DNA of 64,000 bases from Ephydatia muelleri (lineage: Eukaryota; Porifera; Demospongiae; Spongillida; Spongillidae): positions 310,001 through 374,000 of the forward strand of contig JABACO010000030.1 of assembly GCA_013339895.1 (NCBI GenBank). Reading direction: 5' to 3'. Position numbers and translations under genes: made by a program. Positions within the stretch are counted from its first letter, which is position 1. Each line of letters starts with the position of its first letter. The notes beneath the pieces are model-generated. The model did not search any database and was not told the DNA's origin. It was given only the letters and a program-made list of their open reading frames with translations. This document shows positions 1 through 11,162 of this stretch, one piece after another.

Positions 1-1625
1 TTCTGATTGCTACATAAACGTAGAACTTGATTAAAAGTACATGTACAGAGCATTGCCAATTGTTTGCATATCAAGCACTATGACCTTGCAGTCAAACTCA
101 ATATTCCTGTGTTTCCTTCATAGTTTCTAGTCCAATAACTGATGTGAAATGATTGTGGTTCAGCTAGTTTCAAAATGACCATGCTAGTGTGCATACTGCA
201 CATGTACATGTATCTCCTCCTGAACAATTATATTTATATTTGAAGAGAAGAGTTAACCGATTATGCACAGTAGACGCAAATTTGCATACGAAGCCCTGGT
301 CATGAATATAGATGGCCGTAAACGAGTAATTGTTACCATACAGCAGGGTCTGTGCAAAAGTTAAATAGCTATATATTACAGACTTCATGTAGGGGAGGGA
401 TGCAGCGCATGATAAGGTCTTCAGACCTGACACTGCACACTCAGCACACATACACGGCTATCAACACATCACTATATCAGTACATTCAGAGTTGGCTACC
501 AACATATTCCTAAGTACACTCAGTGTACAACCATGTAAGCACCCACACACAATACTATAAGTCCATTCAGCGTACAGTTACATACTAGTAGCTACAAACA
601 TAACTACATATACATGTACATGTACATGTAGCTCAATCAGAGACAATATATACACTAATGATAATCTCTGGCTCAAAAGTGGTGCGTCGATCACAGCCGC
701 TGCAAAGTGAAACCTTGCAAGATCACACACACAAAAAAAACATGCCACACCATTCAAACAGTACCACGTATTCTGGTATCATGCATGAAAAAAGATTAAA
801 ATATTACAATTCCGCGTATAATCGGTTCATACAATTCATGCACTAGTTTCATGGCAGTACATAATTTGATTGATTTTGATTCACACTCAATCCTACATGC
901 AAATCACTTTTTCGATAGAGAAATGTTAATTCATTTTTTTACTGGAAAATGTCTGAGCAGACCATATTCACAGTTACTGGTATCACGCTCAAACCGACAT
1001 GTAAAACTGCAAATATAATTTCTGGACAGAGTGTACTCCGTACAATTTGTTGTCGGAATCACTTAACCCACAAATAAGCACTCTCCCCCGTTCCCCTCCC
1101 CCTACAAAAAAAAGGCTCATGTTTTTATATGCGTGCATCTCCGTAACCATGAGTGTCTCCTTAAAATGATTCAGCATTTCAGGAAATAAAATAGTACACA
1201 TACATGATTATAAAAAAAGATGCACTGAAACGTTGCGATTATGAAGATACAGATGTTTGAACACGAGCCATTGTTTTTGTTGGAGGAAGATGGGGGGTGG
1301 ATTATTTGCGGTACTTTATACTAATAGATTTTTACTTGCTTAGCTGTGAGGGTTCGATTTCGTGAGTGGCTTGCTACTTGTTTTTCCTTCTACTTTGATA
1401 CAACAAGAAGTAAATACAGTTTAAGAATTGTATCACGTTACATCTGTCCAAACATTATGTCCATATTTATACTCCATAGATCTGATCCAAAATAGTTGCA
1501 GGGGTGCTATGGAAGACAATGTTTGACTTTTGTACAAAGTAAACCATCTTACATCCTGCTGTCACGGTGTGCAATGGTATTTCTTTGGATACCATGCTAC
1601 GATGAGAATAGTCCTAACATTTGAA

Positions 1626-1957
1626 ACTACATTTGCTATCTTAAGTGGATTTGCAAGCTGTAGGAACTGTTTTGTTCTAGCCTCCAGCTATCATCCTCCC
1701 CCCTTCCCCCTCCACTGTACCAGGTATGTGTATAGAACTATATTTGCTATCTTAAGTGGATTTGCAAGCTGTAGGGACTGTTTTGTTCTAGCCTCCAGCT
1801 ATCATCCTCCCCCCCTCCCCCCTCCACTGTACCAGGTATGTGTATAGAACTATAATTGCTATCTTAAGTGGATTTGCAAGCTGTAGGACTGTTTTGTTAT
1901 AGCATCCAGCTATCAACCTCCCCCCCTTCCCCCTCCACTGTACCAGGTATGTGTATA
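1626..1957. repeat. Tandem repeat, about 112 bp x 3
   Basis: Three consecutive near-identical units start with an (A)TTTGCTATCTTAAGTGG core at 1631, 1742 and 1854, and each ends with a pyrimidine-rich stretch followed by CCAGGTATGTGT. The copies differ by a few substitutions and one-base indels. Function unknown. Confidence 0.9.
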
Positions 1958-2037
1958 GGGGTATAGGATTGGATGATGCCCTTGTATTTTGCACCTAAAT
2001 CTAAATCACTTATCAATATAGCAGTTTTATGAACTAA

Positions 2038-2102
2038 TACATGTTTACGTGATGTAAAACATGTTTCATGATGTAAAACATGTTACATGATGTAAAACAT
2101 AT
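2038..2102. repeat. Short tandem repeat, 19 bp x 3
   Basis: The core GATGTAAAACATG starts at 2051, 2070 and 2089, giving a 19-bp period. Simple minisatellite-like expansion with no visible coding role. Confidence 0.85.
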
Positions 2103-4077
2103 ATATCAATAATTATTTGTAGGAATCCCAATACACACAGTACATGTACTGTAGATCCGGTGATTGGGTATATGATGCATGGGTAAATCTAGATGAATTT
2201 AAGGCAGCTTGAAATACTAATTATACATTCACTATGAAAGTTATACCTCTCCTCATGAAATAAAAAGTGATTTTAGAACAGGACCTAATGTCCAAGCACT
2301 GATACATGCATGCAAATTGTGGAGATCGGAATGTTATCATTGTTGCTTGAATGTACAAAAATATCATACATAATTCAGGCTACAAAGCCACTGAGCCAAA
2401 AACTAGAACAGCAGATACATGTATACACAAGCTTTCTACGTTGGTATCCAAAGTCATCTATGATGTAGAAACTATGACCTCTCTTACAGTCACAACTGAC
2501 TTTCTTATATACACACTCACAAACTTCTTGTATATGTAAAATCCAATGCACAGTAATTGCTGAGTGTGGCTACTGAATATTATGCCAAGCAAATGTTGTG
2601 GCTATAAAAGAGTTCAATACAATGTCAGGTCCATTATATATAAATAGGGTGAGGTCATCATTTAATTGTGGGAACCATAATAGGTACGTATGGATTATAT
2701 AGACCTTTTGTTCATCAAACTGGGTGCAGCAGACAGGTTTTTTTTATGCAATGAAGCTAATCAAATCTCAGAGTGGCTTATGCAACTAGAATGGCTCAAA
2801 AGATGTAACAGTAAAGAATGTTTGCACCCTTAGCAACATAACAAGCCAGTCATGAAATTTTTGATAACCATTTGAAGTCCAGTCTCCTCACTGAAACCCT
2901 CCACAACATTGCTTACATCAAAGACCATTTACATAATACGTACATACAAATATTTGCTATTTCCTGTGTGAATGGCCATATACATTACGTAATCTAAGTT
3001 GAATGTTGTTACGGGTAGACCATTATTTGAAGTGCTTAAAAAAGGTTAAGTCATTGCGTTCAGGAAACTGGGATGTCTGCATGTGATGAAGGTAGTCAAA
3101 TGACTTCAAAGCAGTACTTGTATGTATATACATGTAGATACATGTAGGTATGTCATGTAGAATAAACTAAACGGACCGCGCGAGATCACTATAAGTGCCA
3201 ATGATACGGCCATAAGGTGCTCTCATACACCTGGGGAACTCTAACAGTATAAAACAGGTGGCTGTGTATTGAGATTGTGTTGTGTTTCATCACACTGTAG
3301 CAGCGTAACAATACAGTAGTTATAGGGAATAATGCTTTACTCTAAAAATCCAAGTCGCATGTAAACTGTGAAAGCAAAAAGAAATTCCCCAGGGAAAACC
3401 CCTTCTCCAAGCATGAGAAATTGAAAGCCGTGAAGCTGTGATAAGCATACATCCAGTATGACAATTTGAAGTCCCTGCTACTACCTACTAGAGATAATGT
3501 ATACTTTCAATTCCTGGCACTCACATTCAGTCAGAACAACGTTTGCATGCGCGAGGCTTGAAAATAAACATACCAGCAGCATTATGCCAATACATAGCAA
3601 TCAGGGCGCGACAACAATTCACAACAGTAATATGCTAACCTGAACTGTATTCCTCTCACTCCTGAGCAGCTAACTCGCGTGCTCCGATGTCACGAATGAC
3701 ATAATTATCTACCTGTTCCTTTCTGATCACGTGATGGTACGCCTCGGCCCTCCGCCTTTACTTTGCTACATAACTAATTAGCACTTAGCTATTTCTATAT
3801 ACCGGTACACAGTATAGACACAGACTATGCGCTGCATGCCTGAGATACATGTAACAACAATTTCATGTTCGCCTGTAGCTTATACCAGCGATAGGTCGAC
3901 AATCCCTTACAACCTTTGAGACCAACTGTTGATTGGTGTCGCGGCAGTGCAAGAGAGATACTGATCAATATGTGTTTCAAAAATGAGACTTATCTGTCAT
4001 GAACTGCAGTTGGAAAGTGGGATCTACACATACATACAGAGTCATAGGGCTATACTCCAGTATACAGTATATGTGCA

Positions 4078-4109
4078 GGGGCGGTGGGGGAGGGTGGGGG
4101 GGAGGGGAA
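4078..4109 (+). repeat. G-rich tract, possible G-quadruplex
   Basis: Runs of three or more G are separated by single A, T or C bases over about 32 bases on the plus strand. This spacing fits the usual G-quadruplex pattern. No gene is visible beside it. Confidence 0.55.
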
Positions 4110-4549
4110 GAAGAGAAGACGGAGTTGACCAAATTTAATTGTAACTTGAAATTGTGCGCAGGAATTCGTCCCATTCCATGCACAAATAAATTAATTACTC
4201 ACCAAATATTGCACTCAATGGCTGAGTCAGCAAACCGATTATAAATCATACAGAATAGTCAATCAGTAATCATGATATGGTTAAGTAACACCAAGACCTT
4301 TTGTAATTAAATTAAAATTGATTTCACCAGCATTACGATTTAGTTCTTGAATAAGTTAAGCACAATCTGATTATTGATTTAATTTACGTCAATAGTGGAA
4401 GTTTTTCACGTGTGGGATTGAAATTGCAGTATTTTTGAATGAACATTGGTTAGCATACCTAAATTATCATTGTATTAATATTTATCAGAATTATTATACC
4501 TTACTCAGCTGAAGGTTACATACAACAATAAATGCATAAAGTAATAATA

Positions 4550-4617
4550 GTGAATAAATAAATAAATAAATAAATAACTAATAAATAACTAACTAAATAA
4601 AATAAATAAATAAATAC
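4550..4617. repeat. AAAT microsatellite
   Basis: Imperfect (AAAT)n run with interruptions such as AACT and AATA. Confidence 0.9.
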
Positions 4618-5692
4618 AAAGGAAAGTGTTAAGCAAAACCTGATAACTCTGTTGGAAGCCCTGCACCACCATCTATACCAACTCCACTCCTCCACTTGGT
4701 ACTGAAGGATTGATATTCATAATTAATATGTGACTAATAAGGTCTGCTGTATTGTGTCTCAAAGCACATATCCTCATTCCACCATTTGGTCAGGGATACC
4801 GCAGACATATCGCTTGCCATTTTGGAGAGCTGTGGTCTAGTGGAACGTCACCATACATGCATGATAATGGTCTCATGCTTTCAATTTGTGCACATGTCTC
4901 TAATCATATTTCTATCATCTGCACTCATGATAGCTTAGTGTCTTGCATGATTACAAAGACCCTTTAAGTGTAGTAACATTGTGATCATTCAGAAACACCT
5001 GTTTTAGGTTTAAACAGAATAAGATGAAATAAACCTGCTCAAGCAATCACTACATGTACAGACATGCTATAACAGCAATTCACATTTCCATTCCTTTACC
5101 TCTTCTCCTGAAAATCAATTTGTCACACACAATGTCCAGCCAGTAAAGAGTGTCAGCAGAACAATACTTGAACCAGAACAATACTCGACCTTCTACTGGT
5201 ATGGCTGTAAAACCAGGCTCAGTCAGTACGTCTGTACTACCAAATGCTTGGCCAAATACTGTTTTTCCACAGACTGTTTTAGTAAAAGTAGTATGCTTGG
5301 ATGCTCTTCATCACTCTCATTCACATGACCAGCAATGCCTGTCCAATGTATGGTGGATGCCTCAGATATTGCAGTGTAAAAGAGCTTCCTCTATAGATTT
5401 AATAGCAAATTATTTTTGAGTTGTATTGCATGGGAACAGAAACAACAATAGGTTGAGAGGCAATTTGGTGTATAATTGCAGAGTAATGTCAAATCCTGAC
5501 GTGTGTTGGGCTAGGCTGTTATATATGAAACAAATGGAGGGAAGGGAACTTTTAAGCCCTGATAGGAATGTTTTAATAGCCAATTACAGCATTGTGCAAG
5601 AAATTCATCGAAAGGTCTAACACAAGATCATGAGATAATGCAAGTAATGGATTAAAATTTCATTATTCAAATTTTGCAGCAACAAGAGTTTC

Positions 5693-6545
5693 AAAATGCA
5701 AACTATTTTGCGAAGATGAGTAATACTGAGGCATTTTTATAAATGTTAAACTACGCAATCCATAATCAAGGCCTTTTATTGAAGGCCAGGCCATAATTTT
5801 CATTTTTGATTTGAGTCTTTCTTTGCTGCATGTCCCCTACACCACTCAAACAGAAGAATGCCAAGACGAAAAACATCCATATTAAGAGATCGCACTGAAG
5901 ACTCTACATAGCATCGCAGACTTTCCCAGGAGCCAGTGTAGTTATAGACTGTACAAAAATGCATGGCCCAAAATCAGGCAGCTTAGCTATCCATGTGTCC
6001 CCTCTTGGCCACATTGGCACTGCTCATATCTCAGTGAACGATGGCATCAAAGCGTTTTTTTCTTCGAATGTAAATTTAAGGTAAGCTCCAAATCTGTGCA
6101 TTTAGTACTCACTTGCATTTCCGGTCTTGTGCACTGTGATGATAACTCACATTTGCATCTGTGAACTGCAGAGTCAAATTACAATTCTGAATAGTTTTTA
6201 TCCGTTTTGCCACTTAGTTATGCTTTATCATTCTTGAATGTCTTAGCAACCTTTTCAGCTGCATCTACTCTTTCGTTGGCAGCAACAAGCTGCTCTTTCA
6301 TCTGTAAGTCCTTATACACTGTGTCTTGAGCACTAAGAGCTAACATTGTGGACTTTTGTGTTTCTAAGGTTGCTACGCATAATTATTTTTCTGCTTCAAC
6401 TTTAAAAATTTTTGCTTCAAAATCTCTGTTGCGTGATAAATAACGATTTAATCCTCAAATAACTTTTGAACTATTCCTCTGCCTCATTAGCTCTTTTCTG
6501 CTTTGTGACTCATTACCATTTGCAGTGACTTTAGTCTTTTTTAGC
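5693..6545 (-). pseudogene. Decayed, internally deleted copy of the neighbouring kinase
   Basis: On the minus strand this region matches, in the same order, several blocks of the intact kinase exon at 7981-10239. The 3' end (near 5693) matches 7981-8015. The block around 5820-5870 matches the stretch near 8110-8180. The block around 5975-6050 matches the sequence encoding the HRD region near 8300-8370. The segments at 6130-6510 match coiled-coil and linker sequence near 8790-9260. Most of the heptad repeat array and several kinase segments are missing, and frames are interrupted by stops and indels. It reads as an old tandem duplicate that has lost coding capacity. It lies downstream of the live copy in the same orientation, with about 1.4 kb between them. 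Confidence 0.75.
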
Positions 6546-7980
6546 CCTCACAATGTCAGCTCACACAGAGTACATGAACATGCCCTTTGGTTCGTTCACA
6601 CACTCGTGCATGTGTGTACATTGTGTAAATGGAACTGTAGTACATGTATCTTGAGCAAAGGGGTATGTTGACACAATGCATGCACAAATGAGGTTTACAA
6701 AGGATCAAATAATGCTCAATCGGAATCAGCTGTGTGTTTGCTGAGTGACAGCAGATTTTAAGGTGGAACAGAGCTCTCCTAATTATGTTCTCATGTCACA
6801 GCAGCAGATGATTACATCCAGTGTTATGTAACCAATCTGCTGCAATGACGTGTGTTGGGACTACTCTTCCCACTTCCCCTACTCCTAAACAGCGAGCTGT
6901 ATTCCATTTTTAAAAACAACCATGCAGTGCACATTAGAATTCCCTTGCACATGAATCGCCAAATGTTATCAGACTAATAGAATACAGTTGTTAAATGATG
7001 TGGTGATGTGCTTCTAGACCCCACCCAGGTCCCTGATGGAACATAATGAGGACATCCTGATGTGTGAGAGAAGCGGCCTCAAAAACTAACAAGATCAGTT
7101 TCCACTTGTATACAGAGACCAAAAAATAGATGTTGAAATAAGTGTTCTCAGAAGTGGGAGGTAGTGTAATAGGTAACCAATCCCCCTTAGGTACAGGTAA
7201 CTGCGAGCCATGCATACTGGCATAATCCATTTTCCATAGCACATGTGATCTTTCTTAAGCTTGTGTATTTGTTACTGTCCTGCATGGTCTTTTATGTTTC
7301 TGTTATTGTTGTATAATTATTTTGCTGCTCTATATGGCAAGGGTAGTGGCAAATAAGAATGTTGAAAATTAAATAAATATTTGAATTGCCGTTCCTATCC
7401 CCAAACTCCCCAACAAGAAAATGAACTGATTACTTAGTTGTTTTGTGTATTTGTTGGATTTGTCTTCATTCATGTATTTATGTATGTAATATGTATTTGA
7501 ATATCCTGTAATGTTGTTATTTTATTGTTTGGATTAAATTGCTATGTAGCAAATAATTACAATATGGTTAATTAACAACACACTGAGTGGGAGACAAAGC
7601 ATAATAGATCATCAATCAATGTTATTTTTACTATGCATGTTCAGTGCATTTAAAGGATGCCGATGAGATTTTGCTTAAAGAAGGAAAGGGGGAGTGGGAA
7701 TTTGGCTATGAAGAATTTAGTTTTGCTCAAGCATCACATGCAGACAATGGTAGAGTTTATTAGCCTTGATTGGAATAAATATACTCTTTTGCTTCTCGAC
7801 AATCTTGTACATATAGCATGCCACACTTTGTTATCATTATACAACTAGCAATTATGGTGTAGATAAATAATAACATAACGAATTCATGAAAACACAGGAA
7901 AATGCAATTAACTGATTAACTTAATCATTCTAATTTCAATGCATAAATTAGCAAAATGTGTGTTAATTAACATGGGAGTC
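6546..7980. other. Spacer between kinase and its pseudogene
   Basis: AT-rich spacer without recognisable coding exons. A minus-strand AATAAA (7756-7761) lies about 220 bases downstream of the kinase stop codon and is a plausible polyadenylation signal. Confidence 0.4.
7756..7761 (-). terminator. Candidate polyadenylation signal (AATAAA) for the kinase transcript
   Basis: AATAAA on the minus strand, about 220 bases past the kinase stop codon. The hexamer is common in AT-rich DNA, so support is position only. Confidence 0.3.
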
Positions 7981-10239
7981 CTAGATGCCAACTATTTTGC
8001 TAAGAACATCAGCAATGCTGAGGCGGTTGTATGGGTCTTTAACTATGCAATCCTCAATCAAAGACTTCATTGACAGCCATTGGCCGCCAATTTTTTGAAT
8101 CAGATCATTTCTTTGCTGCATGTCTGGAAATGTACCACTCACCATTTCTATCAAAAGAATGCCAAAACTGAAAACATCCATTTTGGGTGATTGAAGTGAA
8201 GGATCAAGACTTTCAGGAGCTGCATAGCTATAATTGCCAGGAGCCTGTGTATTCACAAGGCGTAAAAAATTACATGACCCATAGTCAGACAGCTTAGCTA
8301 TCCATGTATCTCCTCTTGGATTAAGCAACACATTTGCACTGCTCACATCTCTATGAATGATGGAATCAGGTTTCATTGAGTGTAGATAATTTAAGGCAAG
8401 AGCTACATCTGCACCTAAGGCACATATTTGCTTTTGCGACAATTGACTTTCCTCCTTAAGGTTAGATTCTAGTATAGCCCGTAAAGAAGTGTGCATTAAT
8501 TCAGTGAGTATAACACTCTCTTTGTCATTTATGGTGGCTCCAATAAACAGCAATAAATTGGGATGTCTGATTCTTGCTGCTATGTTCATTTCTCTTTCAA
8601 ACATTTTTTGGTTATATGGAGACACAATGTCAGCATGAAGGGATTTAGCAGCCACCTCAAGTCCACAGAATTGTGCAACATATACAACCCCCCAGCCACC
8701 CCTGCCAAGCTCTTTATCTGTCAATACAATGTCTTCCTTGTTTAGAATCCACAATTGTTTGTTACTATCAACCAATTGTTTTTGCAAGCTTTGATGCTGT
8801 GATGATAACTCACTATTTTGCTTTGTTGCTTCTGTTAACAGCTGAGACAAATTACGGTTCCCTTGTTCAGAATGATTAGCTCTTTCCATCAGTTGTGCAA
8901 CTGCGTTTTGAATACCCAAGATCTCGTGTTGCAATGTCATAGCATCCTTTACAGCTGTATCTGCTGTTTCAATGGCAGCAATAAACAGCTTTTTCAAATC
9001 TATACTCTGCAGATGAAGGTCATTATTCATTTGAGGAGTATCTATCATTGCGAAATATTGCACTTGCAAAGTTGCTTCACATGATTGTTTTTCTGTTTCA
9101 GCTTTTGTAACTTTTGCTTCAGAGTCTCTGTTGTTTACCAGTATTTGTGATTTCAAGTCAAGAATTTGTTTGGTGTTTGCTTTGATTAATAATTCAAGCT
9201 TTGCAATTTTATCCTCAGATAATTTTCGAACAGCTTCCTCTGCCTCACTAGCTCTTTTTTCTGCTGTAGTGGCTCTTGCTTCAGCTACAACTGCTCTATC
9301 TTCAGCTACTTTGGCTCTCTTTTCATGAACAAAGGATCGATCTTCTGCAACAATGGCCCTATCTTTAGCTATTTTAGCCTTTTCTTCAGTTGCAACTATT
9401 ATTTTGGAATTATTAAACAATTTGCCTCTTAAATGAGCGTTAATAGTTCCTACATCATTGGCTTTTCTCTCGAAGGATGTTGCATTCCTTTCTGCAGTAG
9501 TGGCTCTTTCCATAGTGTGTTGTAACTGTTCTTTTAGGTTAGCACATTCTCTCTCAGCACTAGTGGCTCTTTGTTCATTAACTGAAGCTTTCTCCTCAGC
9601 AGCGATAGCTCTTTGTACATTAGCTTCAGCCTCCTTCTCCGCAACACTGGCTCTTTTCTCTGCAGCAATGGCCCTTTTTTCATTAACTACAGCTTCTTCC
9701 TCTGCAATGCGTGCTCTTTTTTCAGCAGTGATGGCTTTTTGTTCATTAATTTTAGCCTTCTTCTCTGCAACAGTGGATTTATTCTCAGCATCAATGACCT
9801 TTTGTTCATTCATTCTAGCCTTCTTCTCTGCAACACTGGCAGCAGCAATGGCCCTTCTTTCATTTGCTGCACATTTCACCTCTGCATCAGTGGCTCTTTT
9901 CTCAGCAACAATGGCTCTCTGTTCACTAGCTGCAGCCTTATTGTTTGCAGTAGTAGCGCTATTTTCGTAATGCCTAGCAGATTGTTCACAAACATGTAAC
10001 TTATCTTTAGCAGCTTTTGCATGTTTCTTTTCAGCAATGGCATTTGTTTCAGCTTTTGTAGCTCTCTCTTCAGCACTTTTGGCTCTCTCTTCAGCACTTT
10101 TGGCTCTCTCTTCAGCAATGATGGCTCTCCTCTCAGCATCAACGGCTCGCTCTTCAGCAATGATGGCTCTACATTCAGCAGTTATGACTCGCTCTCCATC
10201 AATTGTCCACCCTTTATTTTCAGGTTGAAGTACAAATGT
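7981..10239 (-). CDS. Coiled-coil kinase exon (tyrosine-kinase-like class), C-terminal
   Basis: Exon of 753 codons including the TAG stop. It begins after a strong acceptor (CTAAC branch-like motif, then TTTGCAG) in phase 0. An open frame reaches an ATG at 10284, but that part lies in the predicted intron. The first roughly 490 residues are charged and Ala/Glu-rich, with seven-residue AEERAxx repeats typical of a long coiled coil. The kinase domain fills residues 503-752: glycine loop GRGGWGVV, Lys in the AAK motif, an alpha-C Glu in FEREMN, HRDVSSAN catalytic loop, DYG where most kinases have DFG, AAPE, and DVFSFG. All catalytic residues remain, so activity is likely. The overall pattern fits TKL kinases, which phosphorylate Ser/Thr or mixed substrates. 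The coiled coil would give oligomerisation. It may be the last exon of the USP gene upstream, or a separate gene. Confidence 0.9.
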   Translation of the reverse strand, partial: TFVLQPENKGWTIDGERVITAECRAIIAEERAVDAERRAIIAEERAKSAEERAKSAEERATKAETNAIAEKKHAKAAKDKLHVCEQSARHYENSATTANNKAAASEQRAIVAEKRATDAEVKCAANERRAIAAASVAEKKARMNEQKVIDAENKSTVAEKKAKINEQKAITAEKRARIAEEEAVVNEKRAIAAEKRASVAEKEAEANVQRAIAAEEKASVNEQRATSAERECANLKEQLQHTMERATTAERNATSFERKANDVGTINAHLRGKLFNNSKIIVATEEKAKIAKDRAIVAEDRSFVHEKRAKVAEDRAVVAEARATTAEKRASEAEEAVRKLSEDKIAKLELLIKANTKQILDLKSQILVNNRDSEAKVTKAETEKQSCEATLQVQYFAMIDTPQMNNDLHLQSIDLKKLFIAAIETADTAVKDAMTLQHEILGIQNAVAQLMERANHSEQGNRNLSQLLTEATKQNSELSSQHQSLQKQLVDSNKQLWILNKEDIVLTDKELGRGGWGVVYVAQFCGLEVAAKSLHADIVSPYNQKMFEREMNIAARIRHPNLLLFIGATINDKESVILTELMHTSLRAILESNLKEESQLSQKQICALGADVALALNYLHSMKPDSIIHRDVSSANVLLNPRGDTWIAKLSDYGSCNFLRLVNTQAPGNYSYAAPESLDPSLQSPKMDVFSFGILLIEMVSGTFPDMQQRNDLIQKIGGQWLSMKSLIEDCIVKDPYNRLSIADVLSKIVGI

Positions 10240-10418
10240 CTGCAAATTGTTAGAAGGATGTGGCATTATACCATAAGCATACATGCACAGTATGTAAACT
10301 CTTTTTATACTGATATAAACAGAAAGAAAACCCTAATGCTATTATTCAAGTGAATTACACCTGCACATTTTTAGTAGCCAAATAAGCAATGAAACACATT
10401 TCAAAATAGTAAGTTTGG

Positions 10419-10677
10419 TGTGTTTCTCGTTAGAAAATACTCAGGATCTCATAATATTACAGGGAAATCACAGCGGATACAAAGTAATACAGCCTATGTC
10501 AAACTACAGTAGAGCACGAAAAGAAATGCACACTGACGTCTATATCCAAATCACAGAATCATACACACAGCGAAATGCTTAAATAGCCAAAAGAAAGTTC
10601 CAGAACATGCATGCCTGACACATGTATAATTAACACCTAAAGGCAAGCCAGGGCATGCCAAAGCATGCTCCTTAACA
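10419..10677 (-). repeat. 3' LTR of the gypsy element
   Basis: About 259 bp, with TGTG at one edge and AACA at the other (TG...CA ends). Its inner edge abuts the polypurine tract. Positions 10419-10600 match 15001-15180. Confidence 0.8.
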
Positions 10678-10687
10678 CCTCCCCCAC
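10678..10687 (-). other. Polypurine tract of the gypsy element
   Basis: Minus-strand GTGGGGGAGG directly precedes the 3' LTR (TGTTAAGG...). This is the expected place and composition for plus-strand priming. Confidence 0.7.
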
Positions 10688-11162
10688 TGGTCTTGAGGCT
10701 TGACCTCAGAGGCCAAGTTCACTTTCTAATCCTGGTTGACCTCTGTAGATTTTCTGGACCATGTCTCCTCCAGTAGGCAAACGTGGATTGCGAGGTTTGG
10801 GGTTTGGTGGTGGCTTAGGTTCTGAAATAGAGGGCTCCTGAGGTGTTGGCATTGGTTTTGGGCTTTCTGAGAGCATGTCTTGACCAGACAAAATGTCTGA
10901 GTAAGTCTCTTCAAGTGAGGAATTGGAGGGATTAGAATCACATGTGGGAGTATCCCCCAGATAATCATCTTCTTGAATGCCATGCCTTGGCCTCAGCTGT
11001 TCTAAATGTCGTCACCATGTGAAACTTTAGGAAATACACAAACATTGAATGAACGAGAGCCAAAGACCTTTGTGACAACATCAGGGACCCATATTGGCTC
11101 CTTCTCCCTGCTTGGATCACAGTATAGGGCATAACAGGGGGATCCTATCTTGAATGTCTGGG

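Larger units (their letters stand above)
1..5690. other. Gene-poor left flank, no gene recognised
   Basis: I see no convincing coding exon on either strand. Open frames are short, lack domain signatures and are not bounded by good splice sites. Visible contents are a 112-bp tandem repeat (1626-1957), a 19-bp repeat (2038-2102), a G-rich tract (4078-4109), an AAAT microsatellite (4550-4617), and a CpG-bearing stretch with a CACGTG palindrome around 3660-3760 that could be promoter-like. Scattered TACATGTA motifs occur as in the rest of the window. Confidence 0.5.

Noticed and set aside
9131-10228. Plus-strand Ala/Ser/Phe-rich open frames over the kinase coiled coil
   Set aside because: Complement of the AEERA heptad repeat; open only because of the repeat composition.
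10240-10284. ATG at 10284 as the kinase start
   Set aside because: It lies upstream of a strong acceptor (TTTGCAG at 10240-10246), and exon phase supports splicing there. Still possible if the kinase has its own promoter.
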